DNA from: Protula sp. h YS-2021
Lineage: Eukaryota > Annelida > Polychaeta > Sabellida > Serpulidae
Assembly: GCA_949752745.1 (NCBI GenBank)
Contig: OX457031.1
Span: 21,510,199 to 21,574,198 of the forward strand
Length of the DNA stretch: 64,000 nucleotides
Direction: 5' to 3'
In this document: positions 11,796 to 37,383 of the stretch, piece by piece
Position numbering within the stretch: position 1 is the first letter of the stretch
Layout of the letters: every line of letters starts with the position of its first letter
The notes under the pieces: model-generated
What the model was told of the DNA's origin: nothing
The model's database searches: none
Seen by the model: only the letters and a program-made list of their open reading frames with translations
Made by a program: the position numbers and the translations under genes

Positions 11796-12061
11796 ATAAG
11801 CCAATTCACAATTTCATTGTTCCAATTACATTTCCGATATTTTCGGTGTTTTGGATAAATTCCAATTACCAAGCCTGACAGAACATGTATAAAACACAAC
11901 AGGCCGATATCACCAAAAAGCTGAATGTCTTCTTTGTTTGTGTATCTCCAAAGAAATAAAGTCAGCATTCACATTGCTCCAAACTACATCGTACACAAGC
12001 GGCTTCGTTCCCTAGTATTTTGCCGAAACGCTATGGCGTTTCCATCGAATTGGCTTGGTAT
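11796..12061. mobile_element. Degenerate MITE, ATAAGCCAATT family (copy C)
   Basis: Starts ATAAGCCAATTCACAATTT and has the inverted match CGAATTGGCTTGG near 12047-12060. The following ATAAAGAAACGACAGAAAAAA resembles the interior of the copy at 41203-41546. Boundaries are uncertain. Confidence 0.45.
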
Positions 12062-12539
12062 AAGCGTATAAAGAAACGACAGAAAAAAAACATGACAATA
12101 TTTTACTAAAATTCCATCTTACTGGGAAACCATAATCCAGTGTTGCTACTCAGTTTTCGAGAGAAAAAAATTACAAAAAAGTATTTGGAAAAGTATTTTG
12201 CAAAAAAAGTATAAAAAGGTATAGAAAAGGTATTTTTAAGTCAAAAAGTATCGGCTCGCGCTTTCGGCGCTGGCACTTTAAAAAAATCAATTTATCTTTT
12301 ACATTTATCACTGTCTGTACACCACAAACAGCATCCATATCCTTGCGCCTTTAAATAACCTCTCGAAATTTATTTAGAAAAATATTTCACTTGAGAATGA
12401 AAGATTTTTTTCGGTGGTAAGGATGCCAAATTAGAGTGGGTGTGAGTCTTTTCTGGCTACTAAAAGAATAAAACAAGTAAGTATTTGTGAAACACGAGCA
12501 GGCCCCAACCACCCCCGAATTCAAAGGGGTAGGAAGTCA

Positions 12540-13075
12540 ATTTTTGACCACTTCCGGATGACTAAATCAAAAGTACCAAAAGGCACATCTACATGTCGAG
12601 ACCTTTCATTTGAGCCTATTTCCAATGTTCTACGACTAACACAACCAAAGATATAGCGCGTGCAACCTTATTTCCCTAGAACACCAATTATCGCCCATTT
12701 TGGTCAATTTGACTACTTCCGGATGATCGAACCTGACCATAAGTACCAAAAAGCACATGTACAGCTCGAGACCTTTCATTTGAGCCTATTCTCAATGTTC
12801 CACGACTAATAGAACCGAAAATACAGCGTGTACAAGTTTATTTCCCTAAAACCCCAATTATCGCCCATTTTGGCCAATCTGACCACTTCCGGATGACCGA
12901 ATCTCACCAAAAGTGCCAAAAGGCACATCTACAGGTCTAGACCTTTCATTTAAGCTAACTATCTATGCTCTACGACCAATAGAACCGGAGACATGATATG
13001 TAAATAAAAGGGATTATGGACAGACAGACGGACACCCCTAGCTCCAAGAAGCGGTGCGCTAAAAAGTTTCCAGGC
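12540..13075 (+). repeat. Tandem array, three units of about 165-180 bp, ending in a GACAGACAGACGGACA motif
   Basis: Anchor CTTCCGGATG recurs at 12551, 12716 and 12896. Each unit also repeats GAGACCTTTCATTT, GTTCTACGACTAA and AATTATCGCCCATTTTGG. After the third unit comes GGACAGACAGACGGACA and then AGAAGCGGTGCGC. The same type of ending is found near 46060 and 54910. Confidence 0.8.
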
Positions 13076-14330
13076 ACAGAGAGATGTACGATGTTATACA
13101 AGTCAGAGCTACTCGGAGCTAGGATACCCCAAACCTATAGGCCCATATGATAGGGTTGAGGTCCTAAAAACTCACACGATATTTCAGTGATACCAAATAA
13201 ATCTAAGAATCGAATGACAGTACCTGTTGGAAGCATGATGCTCACCACTCAAGTATTTAGTGTATGCCAAATAATGAAAGTTTATTGAAAAGTCAAAAAT
13301 AGAACATATGATTATGGTACTTTATCTGAAATTATAAAACCTGTTTTAAACATGTAAACGTTACTATAGAATGATTACTATATAACACCCTATTATTTAA
13401 AATAAGATTTCTGATGCCAATTCCAAAAATAAAAAACAAATACAAAACACGTTTCAGTAACACAACAATTGTCCAGTTTTTCGCTATTTTATCTATAATT
13501 TTTTATTATGTTTTACCCTTTCGAAGCGCAAAATAATTTCCGGAAATCTGAAGCTGTGAATTTGATTATACACAAAATCTGTTAAAATTTGAGCGTATTT
13601 TTCTTTCCTGATACAGTTAACAACAGGAGTTTCTTTAAAACCGAAATTCGTGTCCACAATTCCCAGAGTTCAATTTGTTTACCTACAAGTGTCGAAAAGT
13701 CTATCTGTAGTTTGGGCGATAATTAAAAAGTACCCTAACTACTGGCAAGACCCAACGGAATACTTACCATATACTTTCCTTAAATTCAGGAATAAAAACA
13801 ACCAGATAACTGCATTATCCATTGTGAGTCTCCATTGTAACTGATCCCAAAGAAAACTGGTCTGTCATTTCCCACTTAGGACGTTTACAAATGAGTCAGA
13901 GATACCAATCGCGCTCCAGATAAGGACTTAATTGGTTCCCACAGCCATCTAGAGTACCTTTGGTATCGGGTAATCTTTCAAAACAGTGGGCGACCTAAAT
14001 CAGATGCAGACAAGATTTGTAGGTCATGGAACACAAACTGAACGAAAGAGATGGAACATTCACAGAGATCAAATGAATATGTCCTGTATGCCTGTCTTGT
14101 ACTTGAAAAGTACTGACATTCTGATAATACTTTAAAAGTACACAAAACACTGTATTATCGCCCGAATCGAAACAAACCGACCTTTTGATAGGATTGTCTT
14201 CAAATTTTGTATAAATGTTCACTAGGGGGCCTCTTTTGAAAATTACTTTTTATTGGCGATCCACAGAAATTGTCTCAATGAGGGTCATTTCTTAATTTAT
14301 TGGTATTCAATTTTTAAAGTGTTCCTGGAC
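13076..14330. other. Gene-free AT-rich stretch
   Basis: No exon or domain is recognised. A short motif (GGTTCCCACAGCCA followed by TCTAGAGTA) at about 13930-13955 recurs with changes near 41817-41840, so at least part is dispersed repeat. Confidence 0.45.
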
Positions 14331-16700
14331 ATTCTTGTATATGTTTAGGTTGATTTCGCCCAGATGCTGTTATCACGTGAGTGGGACTTTCATCGTCTGT
14401 ATGTACCTATGTAAATTTTTAATTAAAATGCTTTTTTTACCTACGAGAAGGGATGGGGAGTACGAATAATTACAATAAATCTAAACCGGTGAATGACAAA
14501 GGACATTTTCCATGGTTGAAAACAAATTTCTTTTGTTAAGTATCCAAAAATAAGTAATATTTCAGTCGAAAGCTTGCTAAATTTGTAGGTGGTCCGGGGG
14601 AACGCACTCAAGTAACAAATGGTTACCATGCTTGTCCATGACTTTTTTCAAACGTCACCTGAACAGGAGCGCTAATTTTTAAAATATATCCGCTACTTTA
14701 ACCAAACGTGAAGTTCCAAAAGAACCGCTTGTACTGACTCACCTCCATATTACCCACATTTCCGGTATTTTGGACACACATGGTAATGCAGATGATATAA
14801 GTGCCCCACCCCCACCCCCCATCCCGAGATTTTTTAAGGGATAATGTAAAATTTTGTCACCAATATGATCTACTGTAACCATTTCTATTTCCTCTCCATT
14901 ATCGGGTTTAAGCCAAGCCAAATTTCGTCGGTGGTCCATATTCATCACATATAGGTTATCCGTCGTCCATTAACTGTGCTTATGTATGTACACAATGCTT
15001 CAAAAATGCTATTCCTCTAACATTGCTGGTCCGATTCTTTCGACCAAATCCGCCAAATACAAAGCAAAAATTGTGTAATTTTAAATTATTTTGTATCTCT
15101 CTTGTGAAATATTACTGCTCTAAGAGTTTTAACCGGATTCCTAACACATTATCTAATGCTTTTTAGGTGCGACTTTCTCGATCTAGGTTTATCACATCAG
15201 TTGGGGCCGGGCATTGGTCGTCTGTATTTATGTATGCACGTATGTAAACTTTTCCTTAAAATGCTTGTTATCCCACGGCTTTGATCGGATTCTTTTCAAT
15301 TTTTTACGAATATTTCCTATGTATTCAACTCTTGAATTTTTTGGGGGAATAGCTAAACATTGGCCAAAATGCAACCTTTTAAAACTTTTTGTGAGTTTTT
15401 CTCCAAAATGTGGTGGCTCTTGTAGTTTGATTGAATTTATTCTGAATTGTAGAATACTGCTCTTTAGGTGATCTTTATTTTAAAATCTTTGTGCATACTC
15501 ATGACTTGACTTCATGCTCTAGTTAGAAAGTAAAGGTCAAGTTTTTCAAAATAGTTCTTCATTTCCAAGTACTTTAAGTCGGATTGCTTTAAATTTCTAG
15601 GCTTATTACTTCTTCGGCAAATAATTTTAGTCGGATTGCCTCCAGAAGAGGCTAGGCAAATGTCGGACTTTAAAAACATTCGCTAACCAGTTTTCAGAAT
15701 GCTCCTGTCATTTTTTAGCGATCCCATAAACCTTTTGTATTTCAATAGATCCCAGCTGGTCACATTGTTTCTGGACAATCTAGTTTTAAGGCGTAGAAAT
15801 TTCAATCATTTTGCTTGGTTCGACCTAAGCTGCAAGTAAAGTAGCATTTATAAAACTCCATGTTGTAACCCCTTATCATTAGTAGCACTTCTCGTAGTGC
15901 CACTTCTATCCTGTCAGAAAATTTTGGTAGTATCTGTTAACCATTTTACTGGTAATATGTTCTAGACTAATACTTATCTTGCTTCGCTACCACCGGAGAC
16001 TGCCAGCGTCATTAAAAGTATTTTGTCAAGACAGGACTTCATAGGAAACATTCGCATAAAATTTGAAAGCAATCGAATTAAAACTGTACGTGAAGAAGCG
16101 TTTCAAGTAAATTTTACATACGCACCTACACACGAGGATTAAGAAAGATGAGAATAATTACCAAAGTCAGCCTACTTGTGGCCACATGTGTGACGCGTGT
16201 GACCACTCATTACCAGACGCCCTCGCCATTCTTTTTGCTGTCTGTTATGATTTGGACCTGACACTGCATTTGCCTCTCCGGTTTTGATAGTACAATATCA
16301 CAAGGAAGATTACATTTGCATTTGGTTTGCTCTTTAATGTTAAAATGTAGTTGACGTTCTCAGACACACAGTATAAGACGTATTTAATGTAACCTTTCTG
16401 CTTGGTATATAGTGCAATCCTGGTGAAAAGAGTCACTTGCTATTCTAGTTTATAAAACGTGCAATTTCGAAAAGAAAGGAACTTACCAAAATCTCTTTTC
16501 AATATGGACATTTATGAGCTCATTACGGGGACAATGATAAAAAATGTAGCGATAAGGAATTGAGACAAATATAAATCTTAGTAACTTACAATATTTCCTA
16601 AGTTTCGTCCTTAAAATCTGATAGCTGTCTCATAAATTAATTTCAAAGTTTCGTCTTTAAAGAAGATTTAACATACAAAGTGAACTTTTCAAAGCATCTC
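14330..16700 (+). repeat. Mosaic of dispersed repeats shared with 53.3, 59.1 and 61.6-62.5 kb
   Basis: 15200-15480 matches 62150-62440 in the same orientation (GTATGTAT...GTATGTAAA start, GGTGATCTTT end). 16190-16690 matches about 61610-62040 in inverted orientation (for example AACATACAAAGTGAACTTTT against AAGTTCACTTTGTACG). 14440-14590 and 14850-14900 match 59150-59320. 14640-14830 resembles 53270-53540. No intact reading frame is present, so this looks like old non-autonomous elements. Confidence 0.6.
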
Positions 16701-19700
16701 ATTTTCATATCACTATGTACTATACACGCTCCTCGTGCATCGACATAACAGGAAAGCGATATGGTACAGCGATATCCATTGTGTTAAATCGCAAACAGTT
16801 ATTCCAAGTAGTTTCAAGTGACTCCGTTTGGGTCGGAGAAGTGGCTGGACTAAGGTCACTCTCGGGATTAACGGTTATGGGTGTTGCTTGAGCGATAATA
16901 CAATATGTAGGAATTATGTAAAACCTGTACAAGATTAACTTTCAATGATGAGTACCCAAAGTGCCTAGACACCACTTTTAGTAGTTACACTGAAAGCGTA
17001 CAATTTGAATTTTTTATAACTGAGCAATAAAAACTATTTTTTAGTTTACTCCTCAACTGTTGACAGTCGACACTGGAAAAGAAAAGTTACAGAACACTAT
17101 ATTTTGGGATATAGTTCAAAGGTCAAGGACGCATGGACTACTCGCTACCGGTCGTTTATTAACATCGCTTACCGGTCTGGCTAAGGACTAGCTGGCAATA
17201 TTTTTGAGTTTTTGTGTGGCATTAACGACTGACGTGGATTGCAACTCATTTGATATCGCAAAATAAAGCAATCCCAAACAAGATGGCAAGAAGAACTAAA
17301 AGTTAAGCAATTTCGATTTCTAGGATTTTGATTGGCAAGGAATTCCATAAATTCGTAGGAAGAATTTGCAGAGAAACGCGGGAGGAACTCTGCTTCACCA
17401 ATAAGGAATTATGATAAAACCTTCTACACTTGTTAATCTGAGGCAACCTTAATACTCTTTTGATACTCTCAAACCAGCTCAAACTAAGAACGTGGGTTTA
17501 CAGACCTATGCACTAAGCAGAATAGTTAAATGGTGCACTCTTGAAAGATACTTTGCTGTTCTTTATTTTGTTGGTAGGACAGCTCTTAAGTTAGAGTTTC
17601 TTAACTCTTAACCTCTGTTCACTTTTGAGTTCCCATATTTCTACCTAAATGACAACCACGTAAGGTTTCATCCGAGAGGTGATTTTGACAAATATTACAT
17701 TTTAGGCTATCAAAGTCCCAACAAAAAGCCCAGTAAGTAAAAAGATAAAAAATAGATGTTATAATTGCAGCAACGTTATGAACAGTAATGCCTGAAATAA
17801 AATAAACTGAAGATTCATTAAATCACGTGGTGATTTCAACAGTTTTTCAAATGTGCCTATTAAATATATAGTTGGATCGTACCATTTCATATATTCAGAA
17901 AGCTGAACACAACCCTGAATATGAATATTAGAATATTAAGCCTTCATTCCGGCAAACATGTGCTGCAAGCAAGATAACTGTACAAAGTTAATTAAATAAA
18001 GTATTGTCTTGGAGTTTTAAACCGACGGAACGTTTGTAACAGTTTTCTTTTAGTGGCTCAATAACAATCTGACTTCATTTCTCTGACAACTCAGTTGCCT
18101 TTACACTGTTGAAGGCTGCTGTTTATATTAAGAAGGGATATGATGTCAGCTTGCTATTGGACAGAACTGGTTGATCGCTGTAGTTTACCAATCTACAATC
18201 AATGCATTTCCTGGAATGATTGATTTGGCATTATTAAAATCAAATTATTTCCTGTTCTTACTGTTGTTTTTAAACCATGTGAAGATGTCACGCGGAATTG
18301 TTACCTACTTTTAAGCAGACAGCGTTTAAAGTACATTAGAACTATTAGTTTTGATCATAAAAGAAACAATACAATAATGAACTCATGTTAATCATGACAC
18401 AGGAAACCTACTAAAATATAATTTATCTATTGTTCTTATTAAATGTGCTGACATATAATTTAAAAAAATGGTGTCTAAAAAGCCTGCATTGATAGAAAGT
18501 AATTAAATATTTAGTGTGGCTTTGCTTGTAGAACAAAAATTTCAAAATGATGTAATAAAGTATTCAACTGAAAAAATATCACCTGGTTTTTGTTGACGAC
18601 CTTTATAAGTATCCTCGTCTGATACCTATCAAAGACGTTATCAAGTCAAAAGTAGCAAATATGAGGAATTTTAGACAAACTATGAAAGTGTAAAAATTTT
18701 AAATTGTGATTGTCTGTCTGAAATTATTTTTTAGTGTGCATTATTTGGCAGAAAGTTGATATATTTGTACTGAGAGTTGAGGTCAGTCTCTTACAAACTC
18801 ACTGAACTACTTTGTCCAGATATACTGACCGATACTTAAGATTAAATGAACTAAGTAGCTCTTCCAAACTATCCCCGTCAGTTGTTAGATTAGTATGACG
18901 CGAACGGAAGGTCTGTTTAATGTTAAAAAGGAGTAGTGAGTGTTCGATGGAATAAACAAAAGAAACAACAGTTTAAATAGATTCGTTATTACTCTCTGGT
19001 GTAAGCAGGGTGGCATCTACAGGCTGATATTTGCAACAGTCAACAGATTCACATGCGAGTCTCTTTGTTTTCATCGGATAAGTTCTTCCTGGACGCAAAG
19101 GCTCCCTGCCTGTGCGTCATTGTTAAGAGTTTTCGCTATTCTTTTGTAAAGCATTTTATTTAAAATGGCACACATACATGTTATCTGCAAATATATTTCA
19201 TTTGCGAGTTTTTCAATGTTAGTTGTTTGTTTGTTTTTGTAAATATTTGTTTTAATACCTTTTGGCAATTGAAAGTAACTTGATCATGTAGATTTGTAAG
19301 AGAGCAATGTCACAGAGTTTCAACCCCCATAGGTCCAAGATATCACATATAGGGTTGAGAAGGACAATGGTTGAAACTAATAGTTTCTGAACTGTTTGTT
19401 AAGCAGATTTAAGTTTCTGATTACGTGGATAGCAATGTTAGGGTTTCAAATATCTATGTAACCAGCATTTCTGCTGTGTTTGTATTTGAATCAGTGTTGC
19501 CAGTAAGATGCTTGGCTAGCTATGGTCTGTAAAGTGAATACACGATGCATAGGTTCTACATAAATGTTTAATTTCAGTTTTGAGAACTTAATAATTTACA
19601 TAAATATTAGTTATTTTCTAATTGTCCCTCATGATCTTAAGTAAAATCAAGGGAGTTATAAACAAACAATTTGACAGTGAAATGTAATATATAGCAGCAG

Positions 19701-20959
19701 TCACTGCCATCATAGCAGCTGATCAATACAGTTGTGAGTTCAAGGTATCAAATACGAACTTTTGTGTATGTAGTAAGCTAACACGGATTCCTTTATTTTG
19801 TTTCTCCCAAAGGGGGCTCAGTTTCAAATAAAACAAATCAATATTTCCCCATCTTTCTACCACGACATAAGTACAGTGAAAACACTCTATTAAGGACATT
19901 AACTGATGGTACATTTGTTTCTAATAGCAGGATGTCCTGAATAGGAGTGTTTTTTACACCGAGTCTTCTTGATTTTTTTGGTGGGAGGGGGAGGCAAGAC
20001 AAAGCGGGTTAGCACTTAAGGAGATTTGTTTATTTCGGTACCATTTGGGATTGAGGTTACCAGCAAAGGATACATGACCTTGTTTTGTTTAGTTATGCAA
20101 CGTACAGCATTGCTGAAAGTGTTCCTTTTTGAGGGATGTTTACAATTCCTTTGTGTCCAGAATTCGACTTTTGTTGTAACATTTTATTATAAGACAATTT
20201 ACATGAGAAATGCCATAACGTTTTGCATCTCTAGCTGGATAAAAATGATACAGAATAAAAAGTAACAAAAAATGTCGAAAACAATACTGCATACATAAGC
20301 CATTCCTTTGTTGAAGTTACGTAATGCAAAGTATATCTAGATATTGAAACATTTATGTTCTTATTTATAATGAATAACCATACCTTGCTGTAACAGAAAA
20401 TGCTTCATGCTAGAATATTAAAAAGAACATAATTGAGCTTTTTGTGAATATTTATAGACTTGCCATATTGGTTATTCAATGACACTTGCATTCTCGCTGC
20501 ATAAAAGCATATTCAACCAAAATCTCTAACAGTTTATAGATAATTACAAAATGTGCTTTCCATTGAAAACTTTGATTTTGTATTTTCCTTTATGTAAAAC
20601 AGAAATATTAATGTACAAACACAGTTTTTTAAATCAGCTGTAAGAAAATGATAAGAATATAACAATATATAAGGGAACAAATACATAGTAATATCAATAA
20701 TAACAAAGCACTGCGATATCAAAAAGACATTAATAATTATCAATTGGAAAGCACCATGATGTCGAACCAAATATGCTATACACACTAACATGCTGGATAT
20801 TCATAATGATAAGATGTGATGCTTAACACACTTAAATTCACATCTCTTCATGAATTAATAATCTACTTTTACAAATACACACAATATTCGTATTCGGTTA
20901 CTTTATTTGACATCGAAAAATTGAAATTAAGAGCTCGTACGTCATTGTACTAACAACAA
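16701..20959. other. Gene-free AT-rich stretch downstream of the lectin receptor
   Basis: No splice-supported exon or domain is seen. A 70-codon minus frame at 16720-16932 (starts MYRFYIIPTY, Ser/Thr/Pro-rich middle) is the only frame that looks protein-like, but it has no recognised family and no confirmed exon partner. Confidence 0.45.
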
Positions 20960-20969
20960 TTTATTTATT
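20960..20969 (-). promoter_or_regulatory. Candidate poly(A) signal for the lectin receptor gene
   Basis: Two overlapping AATAAA motifs on the minus strand, about 650 bp after the stop codon at 21614-21616. They are the first AATAAA motifs met downstream. Support is by motif and position only. Confidence 0.35.
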
Positions 20970-21613
20970 ATAAAGGTCTTTTTATATACATCTGTAATTT
21001 ATCAATCTTTATAATAACAGAATGATTAAACTGAGATAAAATTTAAATCAATAATTTACACCAAAATTTGACATAAGATATATTTCAATGCAATATAATT
21101 TGGGAATAAAAAATAATGCGGTCAGAATCAGAATTGTTTGCTTCCTTGCCAAAACATTGTAGAACCATGTGCTAATCATTTCTTGACAATAATGTGTGAA
21201 ATTAAACTAAATACAGTAAATGTAAGAAAAAGCACTGTAAAAACCTAAGCAATCTAGTCCAGCAATTTTGGCTAAACGGCTTGGATTGAAAAAAGAGAAA
21301 GCCTACAAAATTATATGAATTATACTTTATCGCCATTGAAATATTTTACAAAGGTATATGTTCGTTACATTATCCAATTCGTCAACAGGTAAAGCAAAGA
21401 TTGAACTATAAGATACTATAAAAGTTGTAGGTTCATTTTAACTCATTTACCTATAGCAGCAAACGTAGTTTTTGTTCCTAAGTTATTTCAGCCCTGTTAA
21501 CATAGCTTTTACTTTTACAAATATTATCAGTTCATAAAGCGTTTTTTTCTGATGCCGTTGTTTGCAGTGACGTGAAAATGCAGTTGTGAGCTCAAACAGC
21601 AATACTTCCTTTG

Positions 21614-32983
<11,370 letters not shown>

Positions 32984-33740
32984 TTTAAAACAGCGGCAGT
33001 GCTTAAAACTCCAAATTTATGTTAAAGCGCTTCAAATTTGGCGGTGTATAAAGTGTTCAATTTTCCATGGCGTTTGGTAAGCATAACATACAGCCAAGGA
33101 GTTGTTGCACAAGCCGATTACACACTGCTTGTTTGTGTATTCTGTCCCTCAAGTACAATCCGTATGGAAGGCACCATAAAACCGTAAAAGACATATGCCG
33201 GCTTTTTTTTTCTATTTGAGTCCAATAACACACGGATCAATGATTAAATACCACAGAATGCTGCTCAAAACAAGTCGGCCTGAGTGAATATGGAGGCAAT
33301 TAAGCGGCATTCTTTCTACACAGATCCGGGTCGGACGCGTCATTGACAAATGTCAACCCTATGATCGTGATCAATAATGCGTGGAATGCCAACACTACTA
33401 GTGCTCTCATTCACTTGTATGGAACATGCAGTCGACGGAATCTTCATTCTCTCTTTGTTCTTTTCTTTAACTTTGTTGTTGTTGTTGTTGTTGTTGTTTT
33501 TCCTCTTTCTCTTGGTCTTCACCCGAAGTCAGCCCCATCCGTCGCGCCTGTGGTGAATTTCTCCAGGATTCAAAATAAATGATTTATTTTAATGACTTAA
33601 AAGGTGTTCTCCCCAAGCAATGTGATTTTTCTCCATAAATTAATTTCCTGGCGAAGAGTTTCTCCAGGATTCAATATGAATGAATCATTTTTATGCATAA
33701 GGAACGCTTCACTAGTTGCAAATGAAGGTCCTTTTTAATA
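32984..33740 (-). promoter_or_regulatory. Presumed 5' flank and promoter region of the lectin receptor
   Basis: This is the 0.76 kb between the lectin receptor start codon (32983) and the minisatellite. No TATA box at a convincing distance and no other gene were found. It contains a (GTT)n tract at about 33473-33497. Calling it promoter rests on position only, and a non-coding first exon could lie here. Confidence 0.3.
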
Positions 33741-35038
33741 GCACATATTTGGTGTATGATCGATATTTCACACATATTTAGTGTATCATCGATGCTTCAC
33801 ACATATATGGTGTGTGATCGATGTTTCACACATATTTGGGTATGATCGATGCTTCACACATATTTGGTGTGTGATGGATGTTTCATACATATATGGTGTG
33901 TGATCGATGTTTCACACATATTTGGGTATGATCGATGTTTCACACATATTTGGTGTGTGATGGATGTTTCATACATATTTGGTGTGTGATCGATGTTTCA
34001 CACATATTTGATGTGTGATCGGTGTTTCACACATATTTTGGAGTATGATCGATGTTTCACACATATTTGGTGTGTGATGGATGTTTCACAATATTTGGTG
34101 TGTGATCGATGTTTCACACATATTTGGTGTGTGATCGATGTTTCAAACATATTTGGTGTGTGATCGATGTTTCACACATATGTGGTTTATGATCGATGTT
34201 TCACACATATTTAGTGTATCATCGATGCTTCACACATATTTGGTGTATGATCGATGTTTCATACATATTTGGTGTGTGATCGATGTTTCACACATATGTG
34301 GTGTATGATCGATGTTTCACACATATTTAGTGTATCATCTATGCTTCACACATATTTGGTGTATGATCGATGTTTCATACATAATTGGTGTGTGATCGAT
34401 GTTTCACATATATTTGGTGTATGATCGATGTTTCACACATATTTGGTGTGTGATCGATATTTAACACATATTTGGTGTGTGATGGATGTTTCTTACATAT
34501 TTGGTGTGTGATCGATGTTTCACACATATGTGGTGTATGATCGATGTTTCACACATATTTGGTATGTGATCGATGTTTCACACATATTTGGTGTGTGATG
34601 GATGTTTCATACATATTTGGGGTGTGATCGATGTTTCACACATATTTGTATCATCGATGCTTCACACATATTTGGTGTGTGATCGATATTTCACACATAT
34701 TTGGTGTGTGATCGATGTTTCACACATATTTAATGTATCATCGATGCTTCACACATATTTGGTGTATGGTCGATGTTTCACAATATTTGGTGTGTGATCG
34801 ATGTTTCACACATATCTGGTGTGTGATCGATGCTTCACACATATTTGGTGTGTGATGGATATTTCACAATATTTGGTGTATGATCGATGCTTCACACATA
34901 TTTGGCGTATGATCGATGTTTCACACATATTTGGTGTATGATCGATGTTTCACACATATTTAGTGTATCATCGATGCTTCACACATATTTGGTGTATGAT
35001 CGATGTTTCACACATGTCTGGTGTATCATCGATGTATC
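33741..35038. repeat. 29-bp minisatellite, about 44 copies
   Basis: The unit is TTTGGTGTGTG, ATCGAT, GTTTCACACATA with scattered substitutions and occasional 1-3 base length changes. Each unit centres on the palindrome ATCGAT flanked by GTGTG and CACAC arms, so every copy is itself an imperfect inverted repeat. The array is uninterrupted for 1.3 kb, and its near edge is 758 bp upstream of the lectin receptor start codon. Confidence 0.95.
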
Positions 35039-37047
35039 GGTATAGAACACTGACCGCTTCTTTCGATTGATCTGGCTTTTGCTCTTTTCATACGGCGGAT
35101 TAAGGTTTAGGACTTGTTTAACTTGATCGCTTAAAACCCGGTTTAACTTATCCCGTCGGGCTTAAATCCACATCTTTTTGTACTGCGGGCTTTCTAGGGA
35201 TTGGCTTATGCACTGTGCACCAAAACATGGCGTTAATTACTATTCAGTATCACGCCACTATGCTACTGAGAATTGTAAGCTAGGCAAATCCAAGCAAGAT
35301 TAGTTAATCCCGACCGTTTGCCTTTTTATACAACAGATTTAGTCAGGATTTATATAATAAAGCAAATCAAATCCCGTTTGAAAAGAGCATTTGATTATGG
35401 GAAGTTTTATGTGACTGGTATAAGAGTGAAATGTTTGTATTGCCACGAAACTGCCCACGAGGACTGTAAGTGAAAAGACGACCAATTACTTCATACAAAA
35501 CGTAAACAGGGAAATTTTACAAGTTTGGCAGTTCTCCATTTCTTTTTTCTCGGGGAGTTGAGGGAAGAGGGGGGGGGGGGGGTGGGGGAGTGTGCAAAAC
35601 AGGAAGAACTTTAATGGGTAAAATTAAAGTAAATTGTAAAGGGGCTTTTCATGCTCTAAGTACTCTTGCGTGAAGTGGCAGACCGCTCTGACGTAAAAGG
35701 TCGATCACTGCAAAAAATGCCGAGAGACAAAAAAAAACAACAAAAAACAACAACTTAAAATGCTGTGGGTTTCCTTCTTTTCTAAAACATTTTTTTTTAT
35801 AATTTGCGAACTAACGATTATGTAGTAAGATTTCTTGCTAGAAAAATTTGGTTTGGTTGTGCTCAGAACATCTGCTTCAAAATGTACTTAAATTTTGGCA
35901 ACTTTTAGTAGCCATTTTCTAAAATGAACACAAGCGTGACGTTTTTTTTTAAATTGTCATGCACTGTTTCTTTTCTCTGTGTGAAGTTGTGTGTTTCATT
36001 CCGGCATTGAAATATGTGCATCAATTTAGTGTAATTAATTAAAACAAAACAAATGCTGTTTAACTATGAAAATGATACAACCAAAAGATTTTACATCATA
36101 CGGACAGTTCACTAAATGAGAAAATTCCTGCTCAATTGGAAACCTTAAACAAGCTACCCCCCTTCTCTCCCTCAATCAATTTTGAAATTAAAAAAAAAAA
36201 ACAAGAATTTTTTGCTGAGGTGTGGGAAGCTTGAATTCGATTTTGTTTAAACTTTATTAACACAATATAACGTTCAAACTTTGTTTTATTTTATTTAACA
36301 TTCAAATATTCATGCATCTTGTTTTATATTCATACATTTAAAATAAATACAACCAGATATTGTACAGGAGAGATTTAATTAACAATACTGATCAGTAAAA
36401 CCCAAATTCAGCTATCACAAAACCTTTATTTATGCTACAGACAAGACTTTTAAACATTGCCTTGCTCAGACTCTAATGTGTATTGCGAATGGATCAGTCT
36501 CATGAACTTTTTAGGCCCTGACCTTGAGGAATGGAATCAATGTCAAAGAAAACGGAAAACTACAGCAAAGATCATGTAACGGGTTATCTATAAAATACAT
36601 GTGCAAAATTTTCAAGGAATTCTTTTACTCCAACCCTGTGACATCACATACAGATTATTATATTCGCGTACGTGATGCGAGATCCCCGCTACCTTAGTTA
36701 TCCGTGGGTGAAATTGTACACGAATAAAACCTATATTAGAAGAACTTAAAAATGAACCCTGTCAAGACTTAATGAATATTGTCATGATATTGCATATAAA
36801 GAAGCGTTACGCAATTGCTCGATGCTACTTCACTGTGCAATTATCTGTTTTCAATATGAAACCAAGCACTTCTTGTTTCCAAAAGAATGTAAAACCTACT
36901 GATTATTCGAAGTGACAAAGCTTCCGCTCTCCCGACCCAACATGTTTGGCAACACAAGATATTTGTCTTCAGCCATCGATTCGAAACGCAAGCTCTATTG
37001 GCGGAAATTTTTTATCCAAAAGGCTAAGAAAAGATCAACCGATCGTC
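35039..37047. other. Gene-free intergenic stretch
   Basis: No exon, RNA gene or element with defined ends was recognised. It includes a G-run at 35570-35582 and A/T runs. It lies between the 3' end of the NOXRED1 gene and the minisatellite. Confidence 0.5.
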
Positions 37048-37053
37048 TTTATT
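37048..37053 (-). promoter_or_regulatory. Candidate poly(A) signal for NOXRED1
   Basis: AATAAA on the minus strand, about 330 bp after the NOXRED1 stop codon (37384-37386). Confidence 0.45.
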
Positions 37054-37383
37054 GCTCTAGTGGATCATCAATAAACTCTTTTCCCATCCCCATCCCACGG
37101 TGACAGCTATCTAGAGTATTCTTTCTGCAACAATCCTGGAAACTAAACTGAAATAGCACTACTGAACCGGTGTTCGTGTTGCTCGTTTATATCATTAACA
37201 ATGTGTTCAGTGGTTTTGTGTACTGCAGTACATACTTATCTCTGGTGCAAGTACTAATAACAAGCCTGTACTGAATGTCGCATGACACTACATGCTCAGC
37301 AGTACTAACAGGTGCAAGCACCTACAAAGGCAATTTCATTCTCATCACTCATGAACTGAAAAAAAGAGAAAAACGTAAAAGGG

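Noticed and set aside
16720..16932. A 70-codon minus frame with a hydrophobic start (MYRFYIIPTY), considered as the missing first exon of the Ig gene
   Set aside because: No strong donor in phase 1 follows the hydrophobic part, no family is recognised, and the region overlaps dispersed repeat sequence.
34573..34797. A repetitive CVIDVSHIF-type frame
   Set aside because: It is a translation of the 29-bp minisatellite; unit-length changes break the frame elsewhere in the array.
33741..35038. CRISPR-like array
   Set aside because: Units are directly adjacent with no unique spacers, and the window is eukaryotic. It is a minisatellite.
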